Source of the DNA: Casuarius casuarius
Lineage: Eukaryota > Chordata > Aves > Casuariiformes > Casuariidae
Direction of reading: 5' to 3'
Assembly (NCBI GenBank): GCA_003342895.1
Contig: PTFA01000011.1
Coordinates: 9,978,490-10,042,489, forward strand
Length of the DNA stretch: 64,000 nucleotides
The notes beneath the pieces are model-generated. The model was not told the DNA's origin. It was given only the letters and a program-made list of their open reading frames with translations, and did no database searches. Positions 21,664-34,416 of this stretch are shown here, in pieces; position 1 is the stretch's first letter, and every line of letters starts with the position of its first letter. The position numbers were made by a program, and so were the translations under genes.

Positions 21664-24205
21664 GAGTTCCCCTCCAGCACCAATTTTTGGAGGTGCGGTA
21701 CTGCCATGGTTTCCTCGGCTCCATCCTTGGGGAGTTGAGTTGAGCCAGTCCCACCTTTGTTTTCTGCTCTTTGTCAGAGGCTGCCAGCACTCCTGACAAG
21801 GACGATGGAAAGAATTGTAAACTTATACCTCAATCTTACGCAGTCATATTTTGGCATCTCAATGAAAACCCATCTCTCCTGGCAGTTTAGGATAATATGC
21901 AAGAAGGGATCCGGAAGGGGGGAAAGGGTTAGATACAGACACAAGCTGACTCCTGCCATCCCTTGTAAGGAGTAGTGACCCCCAGGCATTAACAGGGGGA
22001 CAGGATGCAGCAGCCAGAATTTTCACCAGGTCCTTCATTTCCATCAATCCCCTGAGCAACCTAAGGCCTAACCGCAGAAGGCTGTACAGCATATACCCAG
22101 CCTGCACATTTCATATCAGACCACAGTAGTTACATGTTTTAACTCCTTCACTGTGCTTTTAAGAGCTGAACAGCAATGTTGTTCTTACAGACCTCTGCAG
22201 CATCTGAGTGGGAAGCTGTCACATTATAGTGAACCTTTTTTTACTGAATTACACGACCAATGCTACAGGCACAGCCCTTGATCAAAGATAAGGCCTGACT
22301 AGGTACCATACAGCCAAATAATGAAGACCGATCCTTTGTAGGGCAGAGTAGAGACAATAAGAGCTAGGAGGAAAAGGAAACAGACACCGAGGGATTTATG
22401 TCAGTGCAGCGATGTCTCCAGAAGGCAGAGTGCTTAATAGCACAGCATTAACATCTCAGGGAGCTGTTTGCCTCCCCACTGGGGAAAGAGCAGCTTGTGA
22501 ACATCCCAGCACTCTCCTGTCATTGCTGCACTGAGGAACTGGAGCCTCACAAAGCTTCAGGCTAAAGAGAAAAAACAGGCACGGTTTTGGAGTACTTCTT
22601 TTGGGGATGACCATCCTGCTTCATCCCTTGAGACCATGTCATCCTAAGGATACCGTCCCCACATTGGTCAGGCTGTTTGGGTTCACACTGGAGACAAAAA
22701 GTTCAAGTATGTAACATGAATCAATGACATGCCAGTCATGTTGGAGTTATCTTGGGGATCTCCTCATCCTCTTCTCTGAACTCTGCCTAGGTCAAGCCCT
22801 GTCCCTGGGAAGAGCTCCTGGCATCTACCAGAGCAACCAGATGACCCCAGAGTTGCGAAGTACAGGAGGCTGGGGAAAAATGTGAGGAAAGATTTCAGGA
22901 AAGTCTTAGAGACTGGGCAAAGCATCTTGGCTTTGGACTAGCTGAACCTCCTGCCTTTAATTCATCACTGGACTCCAGCTCCATTCTCTTTAACTTGGCT
23001 TCTGTTTTCATACAGCAGGGTCACTTTCGTACTGGAGAGATGATCTTTTTCCCCTGGCCTCTCTCTCTTAATATAGATAGCATTTTGTCTTAAATCCCAA
23101 ACCTGTGATCTCTTTCCCCATTACCCCTTTGATCATGCTGCCCAACCTGTTCCTTTTCCTAATAAAGAAGCAAAGTTTGCAGCTCAGGAGGAGTTAATGG
23201 ACCGGTTTCTCCAGTCATCCTCAAAACCATAATGGTTCACATCTTCCCTCTCAGTATGGCACATTCGTATGTTTAATTTAAGAAGGTTATCTGTCAAAAG
23301 CGATACCTCAAGGTAGCAATGAGCGGGATAAATATGTCAGAAACAATAGGTCCTGCTGTGAGAAACAATGTTCAAAAAATTGTATTTTGGAGGATCTCAA
23401 GACTGAGAAAATCAGGCCAGACTGACATCTCTATTTCAGAGCCATTCACTGCACTCTCTCCAGTCCTCTCGATGGCCTTGGCAGCCATTGCAGAAGCTGG
23501 AACTGATCTCATGTTTCTGGATTAATGGAGTAAAACCTCTGAGATGTCTGCAGATTAATCACCCAGGGTCTCCCGCTCTAAACAAAGGCCTTATGGCCAG
23601 CTCTGACACTACCAGCCCCTCCAAACTCCTAGCTGGGTTCCTTACTTGCTGCGGGAGTTTGTAGTGTAAAGACTCATTTGGGGTCTCTTGGATAAACTAC
23701 TAAAGGAGAGAGGGACCTGGTTTTGGAAACAAAACATCCCAGTGGCACAGTGAAGGGGAAGGTGACAGCCTGACCCCAAGGGATGGCACTAAGTGGCTCT
23801 GCTGTGAGTCCCTCTTTGCGGCTAAGACCTGTGTGTGCTCTCATGCTGCTCTTGGCAGCCATACCTGCAAACACGCCAGCCCTCTCCCATGGCTTAGCTA
23901 GCACACTGATGTCTCTAGCCTCCCCAGCAGCTTTCCCCAGATACCCAATGCACCCACACACTGGGAATTGCTCCCCCTCCCCGCTGCCCTGATGGGTGGT
24001 GGGTCGATTGCCACAGTGCACATGCCAAGGACAACATACATGGCTTCAAGTAGGTCTGCCTTTGCAACAGCCCTTCCATTGTCACTCACAGTTTCTTGAG
24101 GCTGGAGCTATGATGAGTCATTGGCCTGGACCTACAAGTGACACAGCAGATCAGATCAAACCATCCTTTTCCTGTGCCTTCAAGAGGGAAGGACTTTTCA
24201 TAATG
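21664..24205. other. Non-coding unique sequence, no gene seen
   Basis: Only short frames are present. The 115-codon minus frame at 23674-24021 is mirrored by open frames on the plus strand and has no family resemblance. A few MIR-like words near 22525-22560 ('gaggaactggagcctcac') are too weak to call. Confidence 0.55.
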
Positions 24206-24226
24206 CATAAATAAATAAATAAATAC
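24206..24226. repeat. (AAAT)n microsatellite
   Basis: About five ATAA/AAAT units in a short perfect tract. Confidence 0.9.
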
Positions 24227-27200
24227 TTGCCATTGCTCCCACCCTTGGGAGATAGTCTAATGAACGCTGCATTTAGCAAAAAGCCAGCTCTACAAAGCAG
24301 GGTGAATTTCACTCCTGTAGAGAGCCAGCCTTGCCCAGGAACTGCAAAGCCTCTCAGAAGAAGACTACAATTTGCATCTTGTTTTGCTGAGGAACAAGAT
24401 TTCTCAGTTGTTTTTTCTAGGTCAGAAGAATAAGCACAGTCCTGTCTGGGTGCAATTTGGCTGGCATGCTGGTACCTTGGATCAGTATAGTTTATTCCAA
24501 TATATTTATACTAATGAAGTGTAGTATCAGTCTGAATGCTTTTACACTCATTGTTCCTTCCCCAGAATGAGCTTGTCTCATCTTGAGTCTTGATACTGCA
24601 ACAACTGCACCTAACATCCTATGGGAAGCAGGTATGGACAAGCCCTCTGATGGCTGGCTCCTAAAAGAAAAGGGAAGTTTTCCAGAGCTAGGTGAATGTT
24701 TGGTTTTCAGGTTCTCCTGAAAAACTGTGAAAATCAAACATTTTGACCTGCCTGAAGTCTCTCCCTCCATCTTGGGAAAGGTGAAACCATTCACCGCTGA
24801 CAAGCCAAGTTTGTGAGCATCTGCCTCCACAGCTCTAGGCTGGTCAACACAAGCCCTTGACACTGCTCAGAGAGCACAGACTGAGCTTGTAAGTGCAGGT
24901 CAGCGGAGCTACTCTGACTTTCACTCGCCATCGCTCATATGCCCCAACAAGGACTTGAAGAAGGTGAATTCACTGCCCAGGGTGAGTGCTGTTCTCTCTC
25001 TTAGAGAGAGTTCCCTGATTTTTCCCAGATCATTCATTGCTTAGGGTAGTCCTACACTAGATGTAATCAAAAGCCCCTGTTCTGTCATGAAAACCAGAGA
25101 CACAAACCCTGTGTCCACTGAAGGCCCACTGACACCAGTGGCCTTGCAAGCAGGCTGGTAACCATGCATTGGAGAAAGTTTCAAGACCCAGGCTTTAGAC
25201 CGGGAGCTGTTTGGGAAGCTCTTTGTTTCACATCTTCTGGCATGCTAAAAACAATTACATGTGCTGCTAAGAACAGTTACATGATGGCTCTCCAGTATTC
25301 CTAAACATTTAAAAATAGGAACATCCAACAAAACCACCTTGAAACAATGCAAAGCAACAATGAATACATATGATGAACCTCTCCTTGGCTTTTTATTTAT
25401 ATACTTTCCTTTATTTCCCACATACTCCACAATAATCCCTATTCCATCCCTCCAGCAGATTCTGGCGTTTGCTTACTAGTAGTTACAATTATGGCCCTAC
25501 CAAAGTGGCATGGGGGCAGAGAGCAGCCTGTTTGCTACTTCAGCTCAAACATTCAATAGTCCCCTGGGGAGGACAGCAAGGTGGTGATCCTGTTCAGCAT
25601 ATTAATTCAGCCCTTGGCACAGATGGGAAATGATCAGAGAAAATGGGACTTCCACCCCAAGAGGAGTCAATGGTGACCTTGGATCCTGAGAGTTCGAGTC
25701 TTCACAGCAATGGTATGTGCTCCAGCAAAGGAGCCCAGAGATGCTTTCCCTGTTAAGATACAGACACAGGTAGAGGTAACAGCCCTTAGTCCTCACATGT
25801 AGCTAAGACAGAGGAATTCTGTTCCAGATTTGTGCCTAACCAGGCATGTAGACTATTTCTACATGCCCTACATCCTCTGAGGCTCAGATAGCCAGGTGGT
25901 AAATCAGATGGTCTCCCTCCGAAGAGTGAAACCAGCAAATCTCCAGAAACTGCAGATCTCCCTTGGTGCTTGCAAATGAGAGGCACTGTGGTCACTCACC
26001 AAACAGGCACTTTCTCCTTCTTCCCAGACTGCAACATTTGTCTATTATTTTTAGCCCCTGAAGCAGGCAGAGCAGGCTGGGGTGAGGGTCTGTAAAGTGC
26101 AGGAAGGGCCTGGTTGCCCTGTGGCCATATAAAGGCTTGTTTCAGCACGAGAGAAGGGGGCTCTGGGGGCCACTGCAAGCAGCTGGTGGGGAGAAAGCAG
26201 CACACTTCTTTCCTTGGCGGCACATGCTTGCGGCATTCATGCAACATGAATAGTGTCATCCATGACCCCCTGCCCCCCCAGTAACCAACCGTGACAGAAC
26301 TGGTTTGCTATGGTAGAAACCTGTGCTTTCTAGTAACTGTTTCACCAGCTGGCTCACTGCAGGGGCCATGTGATAGACCCATCTGTTCTGGTTTGTCTTA
26401 GGCCTCAAGCTGTTTAGGTCCAGCTTTTTGTCTGTGGAACAGCTAGCCTAAGGTGTGTGGGGGCTGTCCTAACCCATCTGATTTTCCAGGTGTTACTGCA
26501 ATGAAAAAAGCAAGCCTTGGATTATAGACAGAAGCACTTTAATGCAAGCTTGGTTTCTCTGAAAAATAAAGCAATGTGGAATGCACAAAAACCCCTCAAT
26601 AAATATATGAAAAATTCATCTCTAAATGCAGCCAGAGGAGGGGATGTGTCATCCTTTTTAATCCCATGCTAAAATCAGTGGAATTAAATATTTCTATAGA
26701 GAATAGATGTGAGGGGAAGATCAGGTCTGCCGAGTTTTTGCTGCCAGGCACAAATCTTTCAGCTTCTCCCAGCCCTCCCGGATTGCAGGTGAGAGCACGA
26801 CCCCTATTGACCAGTGCTGAGAAAGGAATCCCAAGCTGGGAAAGGCAGGCACAGAAATCCACAACTGCAGCCCAAGCGTAAACAAAGCTGATCTGGCTTT
26901 GAAGATTAATATTTTAATCCACGAGGTCAGTAGGATAATAATAAGAAATACCAAAGCTAAAGGAAGCAATCACTTCAATCAGGTAAGTGATTAAAATCAG
27001 TCTTCAAAACCCTCAAAGGTCCCCGCTGCTACTGCCAAAAAGGGAGAGCACAATGCAAGCATTTGATAAAGTTCAGCTCTTCTTCAAAGCATTTCCAGCT
27101 GCTGGAGAACTCGGCAGCTCCCCGCTGGAGCTGAAAGCACCACCAGAGCCACCGACTCATCAGGTCCTGCAATAGCCTAGGCACTGACCTGCCTCTGAAA

Positions 27201-29344
27201 CAACACGGGGAACATAGCCACTCGTCTGAGGGATGTTCTTGGATGGAGCAAAGTCTGTGGGCACAGTGCCTCCATTTACTCTCTGTTTTTCCTTCCCTGG
27301 GAGAATGGAGTTCAAAGCCCACAGGATGCGATTCACCTGTGGTGGTAAAAGCTGGATTTGGGGGATGTAGCACCAGGTGAAAAATGCTATAGCTGAGTGA
27401 CACAAGATGTTGCAGGCTTCCTCCACTGGATCAAATGTGCTCCAAGAGCCGTGCAGATGGCTTTATCCCAGGTCAGTCACTTGTCTGCATCACTCTAACT
27501 TTACACTAGCATCAGTACTGTCTGTCCTCCTGGTGCCGGCATAAAGCCAGCACAAAGGCTTTTATCTTCCAGTCCTACAGAAAGTTGATCAGATGCTGAT
27601 AACTTATTTGTATTAAGTTGATGTTGCCTGATGAGGCACAGGTTTGGCTTTAATGGCCGTGGAAAGAGAGACTCAGCTCACTGTATCCATTGAAGGGTTC
27701 AGTATCTGAGCTGGATGGAGAGGTGATGGCTGATGGGAAGGGAGGTGTTCTCAGGGAAGCCTAGCCCAAGCCAGGACTGGTGATTGGTAGGAGGAAAATG
27801 TGCTCTAGTGATGGCCACTTCTCTCTTTGACTCCAGCAGGAGCTGTGATGACTAGCCTGGACTAGATACCTAGCTCTGAGATTGTAGTTAAAATAACTGA
27901 AAATGCGACTACTCCTGGCTGTTTGTTGCCCTGGGAAATTTCTGCTTTCCCTTCACAAATGCTTTAATAAAAATCCAGGTGGCTCAGTTCAAGCCACATC
28001 CCAAGGAGTAACAAGTTCCCTGACAAGTTAGTGGGTGCTGCAGCAGCAGTCCACGCATACTCTCAGCCTGCCTCGGATACAGGGGAATGTGATTTAACAC
28101 TCTATCATTGAGGCATAAGAGATGCTATGCCCTGCAATCAGGGCAGGCTAACCCTCCAACAGCACTGTAACCAGATTGTGTATCTGAGCCCCTATATTCC
28201 CCTGCAAAAAGGGAAATGCCTGCACTTCTGGTTCAAGTGATTTACACTTAAGATGGAAGAAAAAATACAGAAAGAGGCATATCTGCTTTCATAATTTTTG
28301 CAGTTCTCTTCAGTCAGTGGTGCAGGGTCTTCCTCACCTGGGTTGCACTGGACTGTGATTTTTAATACCTGCAAGTAGCCCTGGCCTCCTTGACTGTATC
28401 AGTCCTGTCTGAGTCCTTTTGGCCTTCTGGTCTCTAGAACATCCTGGAGGAATGAGTTTGGCAAATGGCAAAGCTCATTCCTTTCATCCCTGTTAGCTGA
28501 TCACTTCACTGGGGCTTCAGGTATGGTAGGAACTGGAGGAGCTCAGAGAGGATCCAGGAGTGGTGCAGGGCCGCAAGGATCACTTTCCCCTCGCTGTACT
28601 CACTGCACATCACCTGCACTGGCTGCCACCCAGGAGCATGCACCGTGTTGCCAGCTAGACTACTTCGGGTTGGATGCCACCAGCCGGCAGCTTGAGCTAT
28701 TCACCAGATTATACTGTTTTGTACTTAACATGGTGTTTGGAGACCAGCTTACTTGAAGGCAAAACTCTGCTTGAGTTAAATCATTTTAGCTTAACCTGAA
28801 CTGACTTACTTTGCTATGGTATCAGCTAGAACTAAACCAATGTAGGGACAATATATATCTACATTTTAAGCTGATACGTTGAAAACATTTCAATGCAATT
28901 ATTCCTAAACTGCTTGAAAGTTGAATTACTGTAGCTCTGAACAGGAGCAGAGAAAAAGAGAGTGGTCTTTGCTCACGTTGAGATAGTCAAGACCAGTCCC
29001 CTCAATAGACTGGCAGGGAGCTCCTTACCTTTGAAGGCATACACAGGCTTCCTTAAAAGATCTGCAAGGAATTAGGCACTAAGATTTGTTAACTTCCAGC
29101 CCCTAGTAGGGTTTGTTTGTTTATTTCTTTCTACAATCTCACTCCAATCTCAAGCTCTGTCCACGTACCTCCAACCATCCAGCTGATAGTGCTCCATAGC
29201 ATTGCCCTGTTAGAGGGTCCCATCACCAATTCCTGGAGCAGAAGCTGCCACCCATCAGCAGATGCCAGCACAGTGGTACTGCAGCTAAAGAAAACATTGG
29301 TTCCAGACAATCTCTCCCATCAGTGAAGCCTGAAACCTCTCCAT
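24227..29344. other. Non-coding unique sequence, 5.1 kb, no gene seen
   Basis: The longest frames are 123-124 codons (minus strand, 24492-24863 and 27029-27403), without recognisable domains, and overlapped by opposite-strand frames. No repeat, RNA gene or exon could be identified. The composition is ordinary. Confidence 0.55.
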
Positions 29345-29420
29345 AAGCCAGCAGTGGGTCAGACCCAATGCCTCAATGTGGGCCCCCCCCTTAGAGGTAG
29401 CAATGGGGAACACAGGCAGG
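29345..29420 (-). mobile_element. Possible ancient CR1/L3 3'-end relic
   Basis: The words 'ataagccagcagtgggtcagaccc' near 29343-29366 resemble the complement of the old CR1/L3 tail '...gtctgacccagtatggc..ttcttatg'. What follows is too diverged to confirm. Low confidence. Confidence 0.25.
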
Positions 29421-29765
29421 TATTTGGCCCTGGGCACAGCTCAAGATCTTGCTTGATGATCCTATTTAGAGATGTCTGAAAAACACTATTCCCCTCCTCT
29501 CCTTGAAAAAAGTGTACAACAAAAGGCAAAATTAAATTAAGTCAAAGTTAATTATTTCAGTTAATGGAACTAGGTTCACTTGCTTCTGAAAGAAAGGGCT
29601 TCATTTTACTGTTTTAGAAATGAGTAAACCCCTCAGCTCATTCCTATTTCTCTTTCTGCCCCTAACTGCCAATGCCAGCCCAAAATTTCCCTTACTCTTT
29701 TAATTAAGAGAGGATTTAAAAAATTTTTGTCCTACTTTCATCACATGATGCTCTTTCTCCGTGTC

Positions 29766-29785
29766 TTTTTTTTTTTTTTTTTTTT
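29766..29785. repeat. Homopolymer run, twenty T
   Basis: Twenty consecutive T. On the minus strand this is a poly(A), but no retrocopied gene or SINE body is recognisable to its left, and no flanking target duplication was seen. Confidence 0.95.
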
Positions 29786-30242
29786 ACTGAAAAAGACCTC
29801 AAAAACAAGTTTTTCAACAGTCTAGAAACTATGGAAGAGGGAGGAAAAGGAATGTGGTTAGCTGGAAGATGCTATTTTTATTCATTTTTCCAAGCACTCA
29901 TGCTCTCCTCCCCTCATAGTTTCCAGTGCAAAAAAGAAAGGGAAAAGCAGTGACAAAAAGGGATTATTTTCCCTTCCAGGTGTCAAAGAGAAACTCAAAA
30001 TTAAAGAGAAGTAAATTCTCACTTTCTCTTTTGCTTTTTTCACTTCCTTTCAGTGGGAAAAGAGCCCTGTGACAAAGTGTTTTTCTCCTTTTGGTTCTCC
30101 AGAACTGTCGTAAATGGAGTTGAAAATGTGTCGTAAAAGAACAGAGAAAAAAAAGAAAAATTTTGGCTTCTTATGCAAAATTTCAGTCTGAAAAAATGGC
30201 ATACACACTCCTCTAAACAGGTAATTAACAAGCATCCTGAGT
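29786..30242. other. A/T-rich non-coding sequence
   Basis: A- and T-rich low-complexity words (aaaaagaaaa, ttttctcc) with no gene. The minus-strand frames at 30040-30267 start in the CA repeat and are artefacts. Confidence 0.55.
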
Positions 30243-30270
30243 GACACACACACACACACACACACACAAA
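30243..30270. repeat. (CA)n microsatellite
   Basis: About 13 uninterrupted CA units, followed by a few A. Confidence 0.95.
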
Positions 30271-31595
30271 ATAGCTACTCTGTTTTTTTTATCCTGTGAA
30301 GATTGTTTTCATTTGAAACCAGGCATACATAAGTTAAGTGTTGCTTACTTTTGAGCAGTTCTGGTCTGCCTTTAAAAGCACATCAGTGGACTTTTTATAG
30401 TGCCTGGAGGACAGGAGCCATTCCAGAGCACAGGACTGCTTGGCTAAGACAATATTTTTTTGCTTTCCCACCAGATCCTTGGCTACTTGACCAGCCCGTT
30501 CTCTCAAACCCTTGGACTCTGTCATTTTTTCCTGCAGCTGCTCTCTGCCAGCCATGTGCATTAGCAGGTGACTGACAGCCTGAAGAAAGGAAAAGCTCTC
30601 ATGAAGTTCTTTAGAGGGACTGCTAATTGCCCCATGAAGAATGTGGAAAGTAACTCTGTGCTGATTTTTTGGAAAGGTCAAAACCACCACCTGCATGAGG
30701 CAAGCTTGCATCTTTATGCTGAAAATATGAAATAGGCCATGTGCTGAAGTGGAAAAGTGTTTTTATTCAGCTTGTCCACATTCCTGTTCTCTCAAGAGCC
30801 ATTGCTCAGACTTATTTGTGGGCCGATACAGAAATGTTTTGCTGGTTCCAGTGTAATGCATCTGTGAAAAGGGTAGTTCACTTACTGCTGCTGCTCCTGA
30901 TAGCACTGCTAGAGATTGCTGGCAGCTAACAGAAAATTCACAGAATATTACTTCTAGAACAATTTCTTGTAAATGTATGTGTTTTATTATAAAAATCACA
31001 TCTCCCAGGAATGCACATCACATGAAACAAGTGGCAATATGTGCAAACAGAATTAAAGTTATGAAATAATCAGGGCTTCTAACAACTGTCTTGGAAATAG
31101 GAGATGGATGCTATGATTGGGATCTGTCAAAGCCTGTCAAATGCAACTGGATTCAAATAATTATGAACTGCACTTAATGTCATGGGGCTAAGCCAGTTTG
31201 GGGACATTGCAACAGGAATGGCAATGATAAGCTATGATGAAGAAAGTCCTTGTTCAGTGCAAAATATCCTCCATATTCTCAGTTCCTTGCAGCATGTCCC
31301 AAGGGGGCAATTCTTCCATGATCCCAAATTTGGTGAATATTGCACACAAAAATAAGGATGATCAGCACTTAACTGGCAGGACCACATGCAGTGATGGTGA
31401 GCAGTGCTGAGTAGTTAAATCTCTAGTCTGAGTGCGTGTATGTATTTACATCTATGTTCACTGGTACATACAACTGTGTGTATGTCTCTGTGTACCTCTC
31501 TTGCTTTAACTACATTTCCTAATAACACCAGTTACTCAGGGTAGTAAAGACAAGGACTGCTTGCAAAGAATTGCAAGAATTCAAAGACTTGTGAG
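30271..31595. other. Non-coding unique sequence, no gene seen
   Basis: A 125-codon minus frame at 30334-30711 has no family resemblance and no supporting context. Nothing else is recognised up to the ancient CR1 that follows. Confidence 0.5.
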
Positions 31596-32465
31596 ACTAG
31601 GTGACTGGGCAACAAAGTGATGATTTAAGTTCAATATAGACAAATGTAAAGTGATGAACATGGGGGAATAAGCAATTCTATATTCTTAATAGTAGGCTCT
31701 GAGCATGCAGGATGGGGATCTCTGGGCTATAACAAACAGTTCTATGACAATTTAGTAACGGCTAGAAAAGCAAATGAAGTGATAGGACTTATTGGAGAAC
31801 AAAACAGAGAACATCTGTTTTGCAGCCTTATGCCACTGCATAAATTCATGGTTTGCCTGCATCTTGAACACTGGGCACAGTCTAGTCCTTCTGTTTCAGA
31901 AAGAATAAAGTAGAACTGAAAAAAGTCCAGGGGAAAGCAACAAAAATAATCAAAGGTATGAAACAGCTTCCAAATGAGGAACAGCTAAATATATTAGGGT
32001 CTTTCAGGATGGAAAACAGAAAAACAAGGTGAAGATAGTACTGAGGCACAGAAAATAGTAAGTGTAAACAGAAAATGACTGCTTGTGGTCTCTTCTAATA
32101 CAAGAACTTAGAATCATTAAGTGAAACGAGTAATTGAAAGGTTCAAAACAGGCAAAAGGAAGTACTTTTCACACATCACATAGATCAGCTGTAGAACTTA
32201 TCACTGCAGAATCCTGTGGATATGAAATTTTACAGGGATTCAAAAAACAGTTGGACAGATTCATAAAGGAATAATCCATTGAAGGCCACTAAATTCAAAA
32301 GAAACTCCCAATCCTCTGGCTCTGGGAGTGCATAAACTACATGTTCCTCACTCTTGGGACAGTGATAAGAAGTATCATTATATTTGCTCCCACTTGCTCA
32401 CTGTCAAAAGCAGGAGCCTGAGCTAGATAGACTTTTGCTCCAGTCTAGTACAGCTGACCTTAACA
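31596..32465 (+). mobile_element. Ancient CR1/L3-type LINE, 3' part, plus strand
   Basis: Long, diverged LINE remnant. Recognisable collinear blocks are: 'gtaaagtgatgaacatggggg' region (31648-31668); 'aaatgaagtgataggactta' (about 31772-31791); 'catcttgaacactgggcacagt' (31860-31881); 'aggggaaagcaacaaaaataatcaaaggtatg' region (31930-31961), corresponding to the [11 protein letters not shown] coding block; 'caaaaaacagttggacagattcataaa' region (32240-32268); and the tail 'gagctagatagacttttgctc' (32420-32440). It is far more decayed than the CR1 copies at 10.9 and 14.2 kb, with no open ORF2 frame. This fits an old CR1 subfamily active before the radiation of modern birds. Confidence 0.8.
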
Positions 32466-33442
32466 GAGCACAGTCAAGGAACACACTCTTTGGAGACTAT
32501 AAGTACTTTAATATGAATGCATCTCCTTTTGCCTGTGTTTTATCCTTGCAAGCATCCTATCCTCCACCCTCTGTGGCATATTCTGTGACAAGCACAGGGG
32601 GCTGCTATGTGTGAGGGTCAGTAGGGCTCAGCCTGGTCCCTAAGACAAGCACACCCCTAGCTCCCAAGTACCAGCTCCCTGCAGAACTGGCTTTAGGCAG
32701 CAGTACAGACACGCTCCCCTGCCTTCCCCAACTGCTGCTGCTCTAAACTTCCCAAAACACATCTTCAGTCACTGTAGGAAACATCCTACATACCCTTAGA
32801 CCCTCTGAGTGCTAACTGAAGCTTGTGGCTGGCGACAGAGTGGTATATAGGCAATACGAAAGTGTGGCAGGATTTTATTGTGCAGGGTAATGGGCTCATC
32901 ATTTCTGTTTGAAGAAATCCAGTCTCAACAAAATATTTTAAATCCTTGGGGGGGTGAAGGAAGAGAAGGGGAGAGACGGAAAATGATAGTTCGTGTAAAT
33001 ATATGTTTTAATCAAACCCCGTAAATTACTCTAAGTGATGTTTTAACAAGATACAATTACAGGAGCTGAGCCATGTTTCTATCATTATGTTGTTTTTTTT
33101 ATTTAACAACCAAAATACAGAATTCAATTTACAGGGCTTTAGCCATGGTAGATGAATTTTTATGGGATAAATTCACACTCTAGTTTTGCTATCAGGATGC
33201 ACTATAAGGAGCTAGGCCTTTTTATTATTATTAGGCCAGGCTGTCAAAGCCAGTTATATTGCTCTCCTAAAAGTAGATGCAAGATCGCTTGCCTCTGTGC
33301 AGCATCCATAAAAATGGGGGCTTTTTTTACTGCCAAATTTCTTTTTTCATTCGTGTAGAGAGAGTGGGTTCATATTCTTAGCTTACTCTTCTTATACCCA
33401 AAGTAAGTCACTTCTACAAAGGCTCTTCCAGGCAGACAAACC
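32466..33442. other. Non-coding unique sequence, no gene seen
   Basis: Short AT-rich patches occur (32990-33130). No coding frame, RNA gene or repeat is recognised. Confidence 0.55.
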
Positions 33443-33645
33443 CAATCACAGAAATGTTGGCTGGAAGGGATCTCTGAAGGTCTCTGGCCAACTTCCTGCT
33501 CAAAGCAGGATTAGCACCAACACTAGGGCAGGTCAGCCGTGACTTTTTCCGGCTGAGTTTTAAAAAGCTCCAAGGACGGAGATCCCATGACCTCTCTGGG
33601 ATTTCTTCCAGTGCTGCACTATCCTCTCAGTGAAGAAATATGGAT
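33443..33645 (-). mobile_element. CR1 LINE 3'-end fragment, minus strand
   Basis: This starts with the terminal 'aatcacagaaatg' of the CR1 3' end. It continues with 'tggctggaagggatctctgaaggtc', 'ccaacttcctgctcaaagcagg', 'gagttttaaaaagctccaagga', 'gagatcccatgacctctctggg' and 'ttccagtgctgcactatcctctcagtgaagaaat'. These are the complement of the ORF2 C-terminus and 3' untranslated region of CR1. About 200 bases are kept with moderate divergence. It is 5'-truncated at about 33645. Confidence 0.9.
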
Positions 33646-34364
33646 ACAAGTGTGCCACAGTTCCCCAAAGGAAAGAAATGTGGTTAAAATTGTCAGCATC
33701 TTCTAATTAACACTTGTACTCTTCCTAACAAATTCCCTTTTGCAAATGCCAACTTGCAGTTGACAGTCGTAGGATCTAGACACGGTTGCTGGCTCAAGTC
33801 GCACACAAAACAGTTAGACAAAGAACTTCACTTTATTGCCTCAGTCAGCAATTAGAGCACTCAGCCATGGAAGGGGACCTGAGAGGCTTGCTCTCTCAAG
33901 AGGCCTGTATCCACACTCAAACTTGAATTACAAGGCTGCCTGCTAATACCTGCCCCCACAAAATTTCCTTCAGAAAAAAACTATTTCTCACCTTGGTCTG
34001 GGTAGGGCAGCACAGACTGCTGCATTCTTGCTATTTGGTCAGCTTCAGAAAATGAGCACCAAGTCCAGTGCAAGCGCTTCTTCATCTCCCAGCTCCTGTG
34101 AACACCAGCATTTTCCTTCTGCCTCCACACCAAAGGTAAGGAAAATATCTCCAAATGAAAATTAAAGGCTGGTTTCCAGTGTTTGCTCTCTTTCTAGAGA
34201 GAACAGCACCAAAACTGATAGACTCTGTTCCCTTAGATGACATTCACTATGACCCTGTCAAAATCATTATTATTAATCAAATTAGGTGCAAGAATCTAAA
34301 TAAAAAAATGTGCACAGTAATTTACGCAGATTGCTGTGTAAGCTTTTAAACTGCTGGGGTGATA
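33646..34364. other. Non-coding unique sequence, no gene seen
   Basis: No coding signal, RNA gene or repeat recognised in this stretch. Confidence 0.55.
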
Positions 34365-34416
34365 AACACACACACACACACGCACACGCACACGCACAGG
34401 CGCGTGCACACACAAA
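34365..34416. repeat. (CA)n/(CGCA)n microsatellite
   Basis: CA units are interrupted by CGCA and one GCGCGTGC piece. Alternating purine-pyrimidine sequence throughout. The arginine/valine-repeat minus frame here is its translation. Confidence 0.95.

Noticed and set aside
29766..29785. 20-T run (and the 24-A run at 60362-60385) as tail of a processed pseudogene
   Set aside because: No gene-like body, SINE or flanking target duplication could be seen next to either run.
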